DNA of 64,000 nucleotides. It comes from Gautieria morchelliformis (Eukaryota > Basidiomycota > Agaricomycetes > Gomphales > Gomphaceae). The stretch covers positions 124,001 to 188,000 of the forward strand of contig WHVA01000086.1 in assembly GCA_015179125.1 (NCBI GenBank), given 5' to 3'. Below, piece by piece: positions 10,343 through 23,159 of this stretch; the stretch's first letter is position 1, and each line of letters starts with the position of its first letter. A program made the position numbers and the translations under genes. Under the pieces are notes generated by a model. It saw only the letters and a program-made list of their open reading frames with translations. It did no database searches and was not told the origin of the DNA.

Positions 10343-13300
10343 ATGTGAGTATCCTTGATAAAAAAAATTTTTTTTGGCTTGATTTGAAACTGACTGTAAT
10401 CTAAGGGAGCCCTCTACACCAGAGCGTGATAGGCAGGAGGAGCGTGCTCTGGAGCGTCAGCGGCGGTTGCCAATGACGTCCCCTTCTGTGCGTCGTCGGG
10501 ATAGGGTTCTCGCTGCAGCTCAAGAACGTCTTCGAAATCCTGACCCTCCACCTCCTCAGCCATTTCCTCGACCTCTACTCCCTCAGGACAATGCAATTCC
10601 TTGGCCTCCTGTGGCTGGACCTTCAAATGCCATTCCACCTGATCTAAGTCCTCGGGATGCTGTACGTGCCATACAGGAACGGTTAGCAGATATGCCTCTA
10701 GCACCTGTGCGTCAGAGACATCCCCTGTTAGCACCGCCACCTGTTCCTGTAGGCTCTGCAGCAGTAGCGGCACTGCGGGCCCAGGCTGCTAATGCCCAGA
10801 TAGCACCTCCTCCTGTCCCTGTAGGCTCTGCGGCGGTAGCTGCCTTGCAGGTCCAGGCTGCTAATGCCCAGATAGCACCTCCTCCTCCCGTCCCTGTAGG
10901 CTCTGCAGCGGTAGCTGCCTTGCGGGTCCAGGTCGCTAATGCCCAGATAGCACCTCCTCCTCCCGTCCCTGTAGGCTCTGCAGCAGTAGCTGCCTTGCGG
11001 GCCCAGGCTGCTAATATCAATCCTAGACCTCTGCCACAACAAAGACAGGCACGACGGCGCGCACGACACCCTGAACCTCTCCCAGATCAAATGCCACTCC
11101 AGCAGCAGCCTGCACCACAACAACCTGTACCTCCTCTGCCTCCAGGACCCCCTGTGCCTCCACAGCCTCTGCATCCACCTGCTCCTCCTCAGCCCCCTCC
11201 ACTTCCACCGCCTCCACCAATGCCTTTAAGAACCCTTCCGCTAGCACGTCGCCCTTTGATTGAACAACAGATTGCACCTCATGACCTTGGTGCTATGGAT
11301 GACAAATGTCCAAAATGTAAAGCATGGCATTGGAAGGCAGAGCGTCTGTCCGACTCTACCATTGCTGAGCCCAAATTTGGTATATGTTGTTCAAAGGGCC
11401 AGATACACCTTGAATTGTTGATGGAACCTCCAGAACCACTAAAGACTCTTTTGGTCAGCCAAGACAGGCGTGGCAAACAGTTTAGAGAAAAGATTCGGAA
11501 CTATAATGCTGCACTGGCATTCGTCTCTGTGGGAGTGAACATAGATGACAAGGTCGTGAATAGACCTGGGCCATATGTCTTCAAAATTCAGGGAGGCCTC
11601 TATCATATTCATGGCGCTCTTCTTCCTACTCAGGGTCAGGATAGGCCACCCAGCTATGCGCAGCTCTACTTTTATGATCCAGCAGAGGCTTTGCGACGTA
11701 GGGAGGCCAATAACAGTTTTGATCCTTTGGATTCAGATGTTTTAAGTGACCTCCAAGAAATGATGCAGGCTCACAATCCATTGGTTCCAATCTATCAGCA
11801 GGCGATGGAAAGGCTTAGGAACCAGCCAGATAGGTTGACTGTGGAGGCCAGACTCACCTACAGAGCACATACAGACCAGAGAAGATATAATATTCCTACA
11901 GCGGATGAGATTGCCATTGTGCTCCCTGGAGAAGGTGTGCCTGGAGGCACTAGAGACATTGTCATTCAGCTTAGAGGTGGAGAACTGCAACGAATTCAGG
12001 CCGAACATGCTTTGTATGCACCACTACACTATGTGCTTCTCTTTCCCAGAGGTGAATCAGGCTGGGATTGGGACATTCCACGGATAGACCAAGCTCTTCC
12101 ACGACAAGGCCAGGAGGGGGAGGAGGAGGAGGACCCTTCAAGTGACAGGCGTGTGACCATGTCAAAATACTATCGTTATCGTCTTTTTCCAAGGGAGGGT
12201 GAAGCTGAAACTCTCTTCCTAGCTGGCAAGCTCTTTCAGCAATACATTGTGGATGCTTGGGCAGCGACTGAACAGCAGAAGCTAAATTGGATCAAATACC
12301 ATCAACACGAGCTGCGAGCTGAGGTCTACAATCAGATGATTGATACATTTGGACCTGAGGACAATCAGGCCAATCCAGCTAACTTGGGACAAAAGGTCAT
12401 CTTGCCTGCTACATTTACTGGGAGCGCCAGGGATATGAACGAGAATTTTCAAAATTCAATGGCAATCACTAGGAAGCATGGTCCAGCAGATGTCTTTGTG
12501 ACAATGACAGCAAACCCCCAGTGGAAAGAAATCAAAGATGCTCTCAAGCCAGGCCAGACTCCCAGTGATCGTCCTGACTTGGTTGCAAGGGTTTTTCATC
12601 TCAAGAAGGAGCAATTGATCAAACGTATCATGAAGGATGGTATCCTTGGTCGCACAGTTGCACGTGTCCATGTGATCGAATTCCAGAAGCGGGGGCTCCC
12701 TCATATGCACCTTCTTATATGGTTTAAAGAGGAGGATAAGATCAGGACACCAGAAGCTGTGGATGCTTTGGTTTGGGCTGTGTTTCCTGATCAGCAAGAG
12801 CATCCAAGGCTCTACAAATTAGTTTGTGATCTAATGACTCATGGCCCCTGTGGACAAGCGCGTCCTCGGGCTTCTTGCATGACAGAGGGCAAGTGTTCTA
12901 AACATTTCCCAAAGGAATTTCGTGAGGTGACATCTGTCACTGAAGATGGCTATCCACAGTATCGCCGTCCTAATGATGGCAGACAGCATAATGTCAGAGG
13001 CAACATCATGGACAACCGCGACGTGGTTCCCTATTGTCCCACCCTCCTCTTGGAATTTGAATGCCATATTAATGTGGAACCCACTTTCAATGTGCGCTCT
13101 ATCAAGTACATTCACAAGTATATGTACAAGGGGCCTGACAGGACCACAATGACCATTAATAAGGAGAGGGATGAGGTTAAACAGTACCTCGATGCACGCT
13201 ATGTCAGCTCACATGAAGGTGCTTGGAGACTGCTGGAATATAAAATGCATGTTCAGGTCCCTCCTGTCATGGCACTTCCAGTCCATTTGCCAGGCCAGCA

Positions 13301-15437
13301 CAATGTGATATTTGATCCTCATATCGATCCAGGCATGGCTTTGCAGATGGCAGAGGATGCTAAGACCATGCTCATGGCCTATTTTGAAGCCAATGACAGA
13401 TATCCTGAGGCACGTGAACTACTCTATGTGGAATTTCCTGAGCACTATGTTTGGAAAAAGCAAGCCAAGCGGTGGCAACCTCGCCAGCGGGGTTTCAGTC
13501 TCGGTCGCCTTCATTTTGCAAGTCCAGCCTCTGGAGAGCGCTTTTTCTTGCGAACCCTCCTTACAGTTGTCAGAGGCGCAACGTCATTTGAGGAGCTTAG
13601 ATCATTTGATGGTGACCTTTGTCCTACTTACAAGGCTGCATGCCTGGCAAGGGGCCTGTTAGAAGATGATTCAGAGTGGACACAGTGTCTTCAGGAGGCT
13701 GCACATATACAAACAGGTTTCCAGCTCAGGAGGTTATTTGTCACTATTCTCCTTCGGTGTAACCCTGCTCGGCCTGCTCAAATCTGGGAGGAGTTTCAGG
13801 AGCATATCTGTGATGACCTGGAGTATCAGCTTCAAAATAGGCATGGCATTCACCATCCTACCAATGATCAAATCTATGACTTTGGTCTCTTTCTCATTGA
13901 CAAGATCATACGTCAGGGGGGGAAGTCTCTGGATGAGTTCCCAGATATGCCACAGATAATGGGGCACTGGGAGGGATTGGTAGGGAACCGTTGGATAGCT
14001 GAGCAGCGGGACTATGACCCAGCTACAGAGCTGGAAAAAGCCGCCACCAATATTGACAAGCTTAATGCAGAACAGAGGCGTGTCCATGATGAGATCCTCC
14101 ATTCAGCCATAAATGGAGAGGGTCTTCTGTTCTTTGTCAATGGCCCTGGTGGTACAGGCAAAACTTTTACCTGGAACACCCTGGCTCATTCTATCAGAGG
14201 AAGGGGTCTTATTGTCCTATGCATTGCATCTTCAGGAATTGCAGCATTGCTTCTGATTGGGGGCAGAACATCACATGCTATGCTCAAGATTCCAATTCTG
14301 ATTCATGAGGGTTCTCTATGTGACATCAAAAGAGGCTCACCATTGGCAGAACTTCTCAAGCAGGTCCATTTGATCATATGGGATGAGGTGCCTATGCAGC
14401 ATCGTCATGTAGTTGAAGCTGTCGACAGAACCTGCAGGGATGTCCTAGAGCGTCCAGATCGTCCATTTGGTGGTATTACTGTGGCTTGGGGTGGAGATTT
14501 CCAGCAAACTCTGCCTGTCGTTCCTCGAGGTAACAAGGAGGAGATCGTGGGTGCTTCTATCCAAAGATCTCCTTTGTGGCATCATGTCAAGGTCCTCCAT
14601 CTTACTCAAAATATGCGAGTCGACCCTCATGATCCCCAGAGTGAACAATTTGCTCAGTGGCTCTCTGATGTTGGTCAGGGAAAGGATCTCCCTTTGGACA
14701 ATTCATTCACACTTCCTCAGCACATGATCTGTGGACCACAGGTGTCAGATCTCATTGCAGCTATCTATCCTAACATTGGTACTGGGGAGGCACTCCAAGA
14801 CAAATACTTTTTGGAACGTGCCATCCTTTGCCCTCGCAATATGGAAATGGATGAGATTAATGCTGAGGTGCTCAATGTATTCCCTGGGGAGGAGCGTCTC
14901 TATCCCAGTGCAGACTCAGTCAAATGAAATGAAGATGGCAATGTGTATCCTGTGGAGTATCTCAACTCACTCAACATGGGTGGGCTTCCACCATCTCAAC
15001 TCAGGCTTAAACCTGGAGTGGTACTCATGCTTCTTCGGAATATTGACCTTGGTCGTGGACTCTGCAATGGTACAAGGTTGCGTCTCATCAATATGACCAA
15101 CAGGGTACTCTTTGTGAGGATCATTTCAGGACCATTTTCAGGAGAGACTGCATTTATCCCTAGGATTACAGTGACACCCACCTCAGACCAATTGCCATTT
15201 GAGCTCCAGCGTCGCCAGTTTCCTGTCAGGCTGGCCTTTGCCATGACTATCAACAAGTCTCAAGGGCAGTCTCTTGGCACGGTAGGCATAGACTTGCGAT
15301 ACGTGGTATTTTCACATGGACAGTTGTATGTTGCAGTGTCAAGAGGCACTAATTGGAACAGAGTCCATATTCTTTTAGGGGAGGGGAACAAAACTTCTAA
15401 TATTGTATACAAAGAAGTGTTGCTGAAGCCTGATTAA
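10343..15437 (+). pseudogene. Helitron RepHel (HUH replication initiator plus PIF1-like helicase), one in-frame stop
   Basis: RepHel proteins nick and join single strands through an HUH/Y2 domain and unwind DNA with a PIF1-type helicase during rolling-circle transposition. The model has AT at 10343-10344, an intron 10345-10405, then G at 10406, giving a spliced ATG. The frame then runs to TAA at 15437 (1677 codon positions) with a single TGA at 14925-14927. Numbering from that ATG: a proline-rich N-terminus with four copies of a 24-residue GSAAVAALRAQA repeat, a CPKC zinc-type knuckle (about 295), the HUH motif LPHMHLLIWF (about 767), paired Rep tyrosines in KYIHKYMYKG (about 902), Walker A GPGGTGKT (about 1247), Walker B IIWDE, and helicase motif VI near YVAVSRGT. 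The stop falls between helicase motifs, so the copy is probably inactive unless read through. Confidence 0.88.
10735..11025 (+). repeat. In-frame 72-75-base repeat in RepHel 1
   Basis: Four tandem units encode variants of PVPVGSAAVAALRAQAANAQI. Helitron 2 has three diverged units of the same motif (16845-17080), so the repeat is ancestral to both but expanded separately. It lies in the proline-rich, non-catalytic N-terminus. Confidence 0.85.
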
Positions 15438-16420
15438 ATATGTATTTCCATTTGTATTTAATGTATGTAGTTGCATTTCACCAAATAATTCTTTGATTCT
15501 ATTAACTACCCATGTGCAATGTTAACCCTAAATAACCCGGTGCGAAGCACGGGTCTATTGGCTAGTTCCTATATGAAAGCAGCTCGGTGGGGTTGTGGGC
15601 GCGCTTACAATATTTATGTCAACTTATGTCAGCGGCGAGCGGCGCAGCCGCGAGCCAACGCTGCGCAGCGGTCACGTGACCGGCAGCCGGCGTGAACCTG
15701 GAGCGCGCGAGCGGCGCAGCCGCGAGCTCCTGGCGGTTTATGCCGATCTTCCGGCTCCAGCGCTCAAGCGCGGCTGGCGCGCTGGCAGAACGCTGCGCAG
15801 CCGCGTCTGCGCACTCCACCACCACCCTCCTCTCCTCTCTGCCCACTAGATAGAATAAAATTGCGTGAGAGTGAATTAATAGATAGCCTATATAGTGTAG
15901 ACACAAAAGATCTCTTCCCAGGGAGATCTCTGCAGTGAACTATTGGGGTTGACCTCTTCAGTGGGGCAGCTTTTTCTCTGCTAAGGAGCCAGGTAGTCAT
16001 CCCAGGCTGCCTTAGAGGGAGCCACAATTGCATTGCAGTTCTCTTAGTGTTGACTTGCACTACTGGTGGCTGAAGAAGACATCTCCCAGGACCAGGACCA
16101 GGACCAGGACCTTTTACTGGAATTATTCCAGTTGGATAGCCGAAGAAGACTTGGATATTTTCATCAAACAATTTCCCTGTCCCTTCCTTGGTACGTATAT
16201 ATTTCTCTTTGGTCTGCTGTGAGCCATCTGACATTTATTTTATTTTAAATAGAAATCATAAATTCCCTTGACTTTGCTTAACAAACAATTCTGTCCCTCC
16301 TGGTATGTATGTATTTCTCGTGGTCTGGTGTGAGCCATCTGACATTTATTTAATTAGTTAATTAATAAATTCCCCTGACTTTGCCCAAGAAAAATTAACA
16401 ACAGCTGCATCTGCTTGCAA

Positions 16421-19400
16421 ATGTAAGTTGAATTGTGGTAGCTTGATTGTTCTCTAAGCTTATGCCTGCATTTCTCAGGATCCATCTACTCCAGAGAGAA
16501 ATCGTCAGCAGGAGCGTGAAAGGGCGAGGGAGGAGCAGGAGGGTCATATGACGTCGCCCACTGATCGGAGAGCGCGTGCACTTGCTGCTGCTGCTGTCAG
16601 AGCTCAGGACCAGCCACCCCTCCACCACAGCCTTTTGCCATCCCCACCCTCCTCCTAGAAGCAATGTCGCTGATCCTTTTCAACAACCTGTGGCCGGGCC
16701 ATCATGTCCTCCTATGCTTGCAGGACCATCGCGTCCTCCTAATCTCAGTCCTGGAGAGCAGGTGGCAGCCCTTCGTGCACAGTTAGCAGTTATCCCACCA
16801 TTACAGCCCCTGAGAAGAAATAGGCCAGACCCTGTACAGCCTGCTCCCGTAGTAGGTTCAGCGGCTATTGCTCAGTTGCGTGCTCAGGCAGCTGGAATTG
16901 GACATCCGGTGGTAGGCTCTACAGCGGTGGCAGATTTGCGTGCTCAGGCTGCTGGATACTGCCTATCCAGCACAGCCCTTGGGAAGACACAGGCAAGCAC
17001 CTGTACAACCAGCTCCTAGACCTCCTGTAGTAGGTTCTGCAGGAGTGGCAGCATTGCGTGCTCAGGCCAATGCAATAAGACCAATGCCGCCGCTACTCCC
17101 TGCACTTTTGCGGCCTCTTCAGCGACTCCCTGCACCTCCTCAGCCGCTCCCTGCACCTCCTCAGCCTCCCCAGCCACTCCCTGAACCTCCTCAGCCGCTC
17201 CCTGCACCTCCTCAGCTGCTCCCTGCACCTCCTCAGCCGCTCCCTGTACCTTGGCAGCGTCCTCAGCGACCTCCTCCTCCTCTTCCACTTGGTCGCTCTA
17301 GAATAATTGAGGCAGATGTGCAGCGTCATGATTTGGGTCCCATGGTTATTCCCTGCCCTGACTGTGGAGCATTACACTGGAGGGCAGAACGTCTGCAGAA
17401 ATCCTCAAATGTGCGGCCCAGGTTTGGTGATTGCTGTATGGAAGGAAAGGTGCAGCTGGAAGACCTGCCAGAGCCCCCTCAGCCATTGAAACAGCTCTTA
17501 GAAGGCCAGGACCCTGAGGCAAAAGGATTTCGCCAGAATATCAGGCAGTATAATGCTGCCTTTGCATTCACTTCTGTGGGGGCCGACTTTGACCAAGATT
17601 TGCTTCGGGAGGGTTGTGGTCCATATGTGCTCAAGCTACAGGGTGAGCTGTATCATCTCCATGGCTCTCTCCTCCCTGACAATGAAGACGATCCAAAGTA
17701 TGCCCAGCTTTACATATATGATCCTGCACTGGCTTTGGCAAAGAGAAAAAATCGTAATGAGCGTCTGTCTCCAACTATCATGGGAGACTTGCAGGAAATG
17801 CTCCTGCTATGCAATCCTCATGTGCGCACATATAAACAAGCAGCTGAGAGGCTCAGAGCTCAAGAACAGAATGGTGACATCCAGGCAAGGCTCACATACA
17901 GGGCACACAGGGATCCTAGGAGATATGATGTCCCAACTGCAGATGAGATTGCAGTCGTTCTTCCTGGAGATGGCATCGACCCTGGACCTAGGGATATTAT
18001 TGTCCAGCTCAGAGGTGGACCTTTCAGAAGGGTATTGGATACCAATGCAAACTATGCCTCTCTGCACTATGTCTTGCTCTTTCCCAAGGGAGAGTTGGGA
18101 TGGGAACCAGGTATTCCTTATCATGAGCCAGAGCGTGCTCGGCAGGCCAATCCCAATCCAAACAGACGGACACAGGTCACCCAAATACAGTACCATGCGT
18201 ATCGTCTGTTCCAGAGAGCGAGAGAACCTACAACACTCCTGCGTGGTGGCAAATTGTTCCAGCAGTACATTGTAGACTCCTGGGCTGCTGCAGAGCAAAG
18301 CAGACTGAGGTGGATCAGGGCCAATCAACACACTCTGCGTGCTGAGCAGTATAACCAGATGGTAGATTCATATGGAGGCTTGGACAATGACATTGGAGAT
18401 GCAAACAGCTTGGGCATAAAAGTCATTCTGCCTGCGACATTTCAAGGAAGTACACGGGACATGAATCAAAACTGCCAGAACTCCCTGGCCATTGCAACAA
18501 AGAAGGGTGCCCCTGATTTATTTATTACCATGACTGCCAATCCAAAGTGGGATGAGATAGTGGCCGAGTTGCTCCCTGGACAAACTGCTCAGGACAGACC
18601 TGACCTGGTGTCGCGGGTGTTTCACCTCAAAAAGAAATACCTCATTGACTTGATCGTCAAGGACAAGATCTTTGGAGAAACCGTCGCTCGCGTTCACACT
18701 ATTGAATTCCAGAAGAGGGGGCTCCCACACATGCACCTGCTTACCTGGTTCGATAGGGAGTCCAAGGTCAAACATCCACATGAGGTGGATTCTATGATTT
18801 CAGCAGAGTTCCCTGATCCAGAGACACATCCTGTCCTCTACCAGTTGGTCTGTGAGCTGATGACACATGGTCCCTGTGGACAAATGAATCCAAATGCACC
18901 CTGCATGGAAAATGGCAAGTGCAAGAAAGGCTTCCCAAAGCCATTCTGTGAGGAGACCGTTGTGAATGTAGATGGATATCCAAAATATCGTCGTCGCAAT
19001 GATGGAAGGCTGCACAATGTCAGAGGTGACATGCTGGACAACAGATGGGTTGTTCCATACTCTCCTCTGCCTTGCTCAAACTCCGGTGTCACATCAACCT
19101 TGAATTCACCTTCAGTGTGAGGTGCGTCAAGTATATCCACAAGTATCTATACAAGGGCCACGATCGGACCACGATGGAGTTTGGTGTCGACCATGATGAG
19201 ATAAAGAAGTACCTGGACGCTCGCTATGTCAGTGCTCATGAGGCCTGTTGGAGGTTGCTGGAGCGGGAAATCCACACCCAGGTGCCTGCAGTCATGGCAC
19301 TGCCAGTCCATGAAAAAGACCAGCAATCAGTCGTTTTCAATCCTGATGCTGATCCGCTCACCATCATGAACAGGGTCGAGGGGTCAAAGACAGCGCTCAT

Positions 19401-21462
19401 GGCTTACTTTGAGGCCAATGCTGCCTACCCTCATGCACGCGATGTGCTCTATGTGGATTTTCCTGAGCATTTTACCTGGCAAAAAGAGGAAAGGGTATGG
19501 ACACCACGTCAAAGGGGATATAGCATTGGACGCCTTCACTTTGCAAGCCCAAAATCAGGAGAGAGATTTTATTTGCGCACTCTCCTCACGGTGGTCAAGG
19601 GGGCCAGATCCTTTGAGGAGCTTAGGACGGTGGATGGCATACAATGTGCTACTTACAAGAAGGCCTGTCTTGCCAGGGGACTTCTGGAGGATGATCAGGA
19701 GTGGAGGTTGTGTCTCCAGGAAGCCAGTGGCATGAAAACAGGCGCTCAGCTCAGACATCTCTTTGCCACCATCCTTGGTCATTGCATTCCCTCACAACCT
19801 GACAGACTATGGGACGCCTTCAAGGAGCACATATGTGATGATCTCAGACATCGGCTCCAAATCAGGCACAATATCCAGGAGCCACGGGATGATCGGGTCT
19901 ATGATTTTGGCCTCTTTCTCTTGGATAAACTCCTTCAGCGTAATGGAATGTCCTTGAGCAGCTTTAAAGATATGCCTCGGGTGGTAGGCGAGTGGGAGGT
20001 CCTGATTGGAAACAGGTTCATAGCTGAGCAGAGGGACTATGACCCTGTTCAAGAGAGGCAGATGGCTGATGAGGAGGTTCCCAAGCTGAATGAGGGGCAA
20101 AGGTCTGCGCATGATCAGATATTACGGTCGGCACTGGACATAGATGCTCAGGGGAAACCTAACGGGCAAATGTTTTTTGTCACTGGCTCAGGGGGCGCTG
20201 GGAAATCATTCACATGGAACACCCTAATCCACTCCTGTAGAGCGGAGAGTCTCATTGTGCTTGCTGTAGTCTCATCTGCAATGGCTGCACTTATCCTCAC
20301 TAATGGGACAACCTCTCACAGCATGCTTGGAATTCCAATTCCTGTCCATGAGGGCTCTCTCTCCTCCATCAAAAAGAACTCTGACCAGGCTGATATGCTG
20401 AGACTGGCCAGGCTCATCATTTGGGATGAGGCTGCAATGCAGCATCGCCATGCCATAGAGGCCATTGACAGGACACTGAGGGATTTCCTTGACCAGCCTG
20501 ACAGACCCTTTGGTGGCATCACAGTCGCCTTTGGAGGTGACTTTCAGCAGACTCTCCCAATTGTCCCTAAAGGCTCCAAGGAGGATATCGTGGGAGCTAC
20601 CCTTCAGAAGTCATATCTGTGGCCAAAGATCAAGGTCATCCATCTGACAGAGAACATGCGGGTGAGAAATGACCCTGACAGAGCCAGGTTTGCAGAATGG
20701 CTGCAGAATGTGGGTCAGGGAAAGGATCTCCCACTAGATCATATGTTCTCACTCCCTCCTCACATGGTTTGTGGCCCTGGAATTGCAGAGCTGATCCAGG
20801 AAATATACCCTGGCATTGGCAATGCAATCCCTTCCCAGGACACTTATTTTTTAGAGCGGGCCATCCTCTGTCCCAGAAATATTGAGGTCAATGAGATCAA
20901 TTCCATGGTGTTGAGGCAGTTTCCAGGTGATGCTCAGGTCTTCCACTGTGCAGATTCTGTCAAGGAAACCGACTTTGCAGAGCAGTATCCCGTGGAGTAT
21001 CTGAATTCCATAGAGATGGGCAGTCTTCCTCCTGCTCACTTGGAAGTCAAGCCTGGAGTGCCTCTGATGATGTTGCGCAATTTGGATAAGAAGCAAGGAC
21101 TATTGCGGTTGGTGAGGATGAGGAATATAGTGTTGGAGGTCAGGATCATCTCAGGTCCACGTGCAGGAAATACTGCTTTCATCCCCAGGATCACCATTTC
21201 ACCATCAGAGGGGGAATTACCATTTGTGCTGCAGAGGAGACAGTTTCCAGTGCGTGTGGCATTTGCAATGACCATCAACAAGTCTCAGGGACAGTCTTTG
21301 GGTACGGTTGGGCTGGACCTGAGATATCCAGTGTTTGGACATGGTCAGTTGTATGTTGGTGTTTCAAGGGGAACAAGCTGGAACAAAGTGAAGGTCTTGC
21401 TTGAGGAGGGTTTGAACACAACCAACATTGTATATAAAGATGTATTACTTAGAGCTCCTTGA
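16421..21462 (+). pseudogene. Helitron RepHel 2, frameshifted
   Basis: It is homologous to RepHel 1 along its whole length. A GTAAGT donor at 16423 and a CAG acceptor ending 16478 match the first intron of copy 1, but joining them gives an ATG one base out of frame. Further frameshifts lie near 16640, 16950 (inside the repeat region) and 19080. Catalytic motifs are all present in the pieces: HUH (LPHMHLLTWF near 18723), Rep tyrosines (KYIHKYLYKG near 19129), Walker A GSGGAGKS (20184-20207), Walker B IIWDE, and the C-terminal YVGVSRGT motif. The gene is probably dead; the protein differs from copy 1 throughout, so they are separate lineages rather than a recent duplication. Confidence 0.87.
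17095..17290 (+). repeat. Pro-Leu-rich short tandem repeat in RepHel 2
   Basis: About eight units of a 21-27-base repeat (core CTCCCTGCACCTCCTCAG) encode a PAPPQPLP-type array upstream of the zinc-type knuckle. It is low-complexity linker sequence. Confidence 0.8.
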
Positions 21463-22039
21463 TTTCTGATATCTACTTGATGCAAATTGATTACTTTGAT
21501 TTTCCCCAATGCACTTGACCTTACTGATATGTTAGACTTACCGATGCATTAGACTTACTGATGTGTTTGACCTTACTGACGCGTTTGACTTGCACCCCCG
21601 TGCGAAGCGCGGGTATCCACCTAGTCTATAGTATAAAGTTGCTGGAAGGGTGGTTGCGGGTGTTTTATGTAATAATGTTACGTAATTTGCTGAGTTTGAA
21701 CGTGAGCGGCGCAGCCGCGAGCGACCAAGCAGCGTTCCTGGTCACGTGACTCGTTCGCGTCCAACGTTGCTGCGCGCGCGCACCCACCTTCCCTCAACCC
21801 TCCTGCTGCATTTCTTCTGGCTCAACTGCTGGCAACTTCTGGCTCCCCTGCCCACTGTCTCTGTGCCTGATGGATCTGTCTATCTGCTGCTGGATCTCTG
21901 TGTCTGCTGTTGGATCTCTGTGTCTGCTACTGGATCTCTGTGTCTGCTGCTGGATCTTTGTGTCTACTGCTGGCTCTCTCTGTGTCTGGCTCTCTCTGTG
22001 TCTGTTACTGGGGCTCTCTGTCTCTCTACAGCCCCCTCA

Positions 22040-22860
22040 GGTAAATATTGTTAATATTTTCGCTTTTTTATTCTCTTTTGACTTCTTTTCAGCCTAGGCT
22101 GCTCCTCTCATTGCCTCCCACCTTTCTTAATGGTCATTACTGGCTCTGGTGTGTTTTGTCCTGTAATATCTATCATTTCTTCCAATAATTTTCGCTTTTT
22201 TACCCTCTTTTGTCTTCTTTTCAGCCACCTCTCTCAATGCCTCACACCTGCCTGTCTGATATCGGTGCATCTGGTGTGTGTCTTGCTATCATGTTTTGCT
22301 ATTTATTAGAATCAGCTTCTCTCCATGGTAAATATTGCTATTTCCTGCTGTAATTTTCGCTTTTTTAATCTCTTTTTGACTTCTTTTCAGCTTAGGTTGC
22401 TCCTCCGATTGCCTCCACCTTTCTTGGCTATCACTACTGCCTCCTGTATGCTCTTTCCTTATCATATCTGTGATTTCTTCCACCAATTTCCGCTTTTTTA
22501 TCCTCTTTTTGCCACATTTTCAGCCCAGGTTCCTCCTCTCAGTGCCTCCCACCTTTCCTGTCTGCCATTGCTGCATCTGGTGTGTCCTGCTATCATCTTT
22601 GTGTTGTTTTGACATTTATTAGGATCAGCTTCTCTCCATGGTATTTCTTCCAACATTTTCGCTTTTTTAACCACTTTTTGATTTCTTTTCAGCCTAAGCT
22701 GCTCCTCTTATTGCCTCCCACCTTTCTTGATCATTACCACTGCCCCTGGTCTGTGTTTTTTCTGTCATGTCTTGCAATAAATTTTCACTTTTTTATCCTC
22801 TTTTTTTTTATTTTTTATTTTTATTTTTTTTAGGGCAGGTTCAGAGCTCCCACCATTCCT
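22040..22860 (+). repeat. Helitron 3 intron-like repeat array
   Basis: Six copies of TTTTCGCTTTTTT (or a one-base variant) lie near 22058, 22188, 22353, 22487, 22656 and 22785, spaced alternately about 130 and 165 bases, so the true unit is a dimer of about 298 bases. Each is preceded by a GTAAATATT or similar donor-like site and followed by CTTCTTTTCAG, a good acceptor. Confidence 0.7.
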
Positions 22861-23159
22861 GTGTGTCATGGCTGCAAGTGGTAGGTTTCTTGCTCTCATA
22901 TCTGCTTCTTTTTTGATATTTATTAGGATCAGTTTCTTTTTTTTTTAATTGTTATGTATTTGTATTTATTTTTATTTTTGTGTATATATATACTGTATAT
23001 TTGTCAAAATAGATATCAAAAATTTTCTTTGACTTTGCTAAAAAGTAATGACAGCAGCCTCTGCTTGCAAAATATAAGTCTATTGCTCTATGATCCATTG
23101 TAAACCCTCTGACATTTATTTATTTTCTCTGCACCTACAATAAGTTCACTTTTAGGCTC

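Larger units (their letters stand above)
8615..15565 (+). mobile_element. Helitron 1, autonomous type, 6951 bases
   Basis: The 5' end is TCTATAGTATAAAG preceded by A. The 3' end is a short hairpin (CCCGGTGCGAAGCACGGG, seven pairs with one bulged G), about eight bases, then CTAG followed by T. There are no inverted repeats or target duplication, as expected for a Helitron inserted between A and T. It carries a single RepHel gene and a long repetitive leader. The 5' GC-rich motif (8758-8778) is shared with Helitrons 2 and 3. Confidence 0.93.
15566..21624 (+). mobile_element. Helitron 2, autonomous type with broken RepHel, about 6.06 kb
   Basis: It starts directly after the CTAG of Helitron 1, at T15566 or at TC 15567-15568 (TCCTATATGAAAG, similar to 8661-8675 inside Helitron 1). 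It ends with hairpin CCCGTGCGAAGCGCGGG, a short spacer and CTAG at 21621-21624. Its 5' 150 bases carry two copies of the GC-rich motif (15635-15655, 15707-15727) and the palindrome GGTCACGTGACC (15670-15681). Two repeats of about 110 bases lie in its leader (about 16185-16400). Confidence 0.9.

Noticed and set aside
10414-11277. Minus-strand open frames opposite the RepHel N-terminus (also 17016-17329)
   Set aside because: They are reading shadows of the proline-rich GC-biased repeat on the coding strand; no start context, motif or splice pattern.
16093-16120. CAGGAC short repeat as a coding or regulatory element
   Set aside because: Four hexamer units in a leader region; simple slippage explains it.
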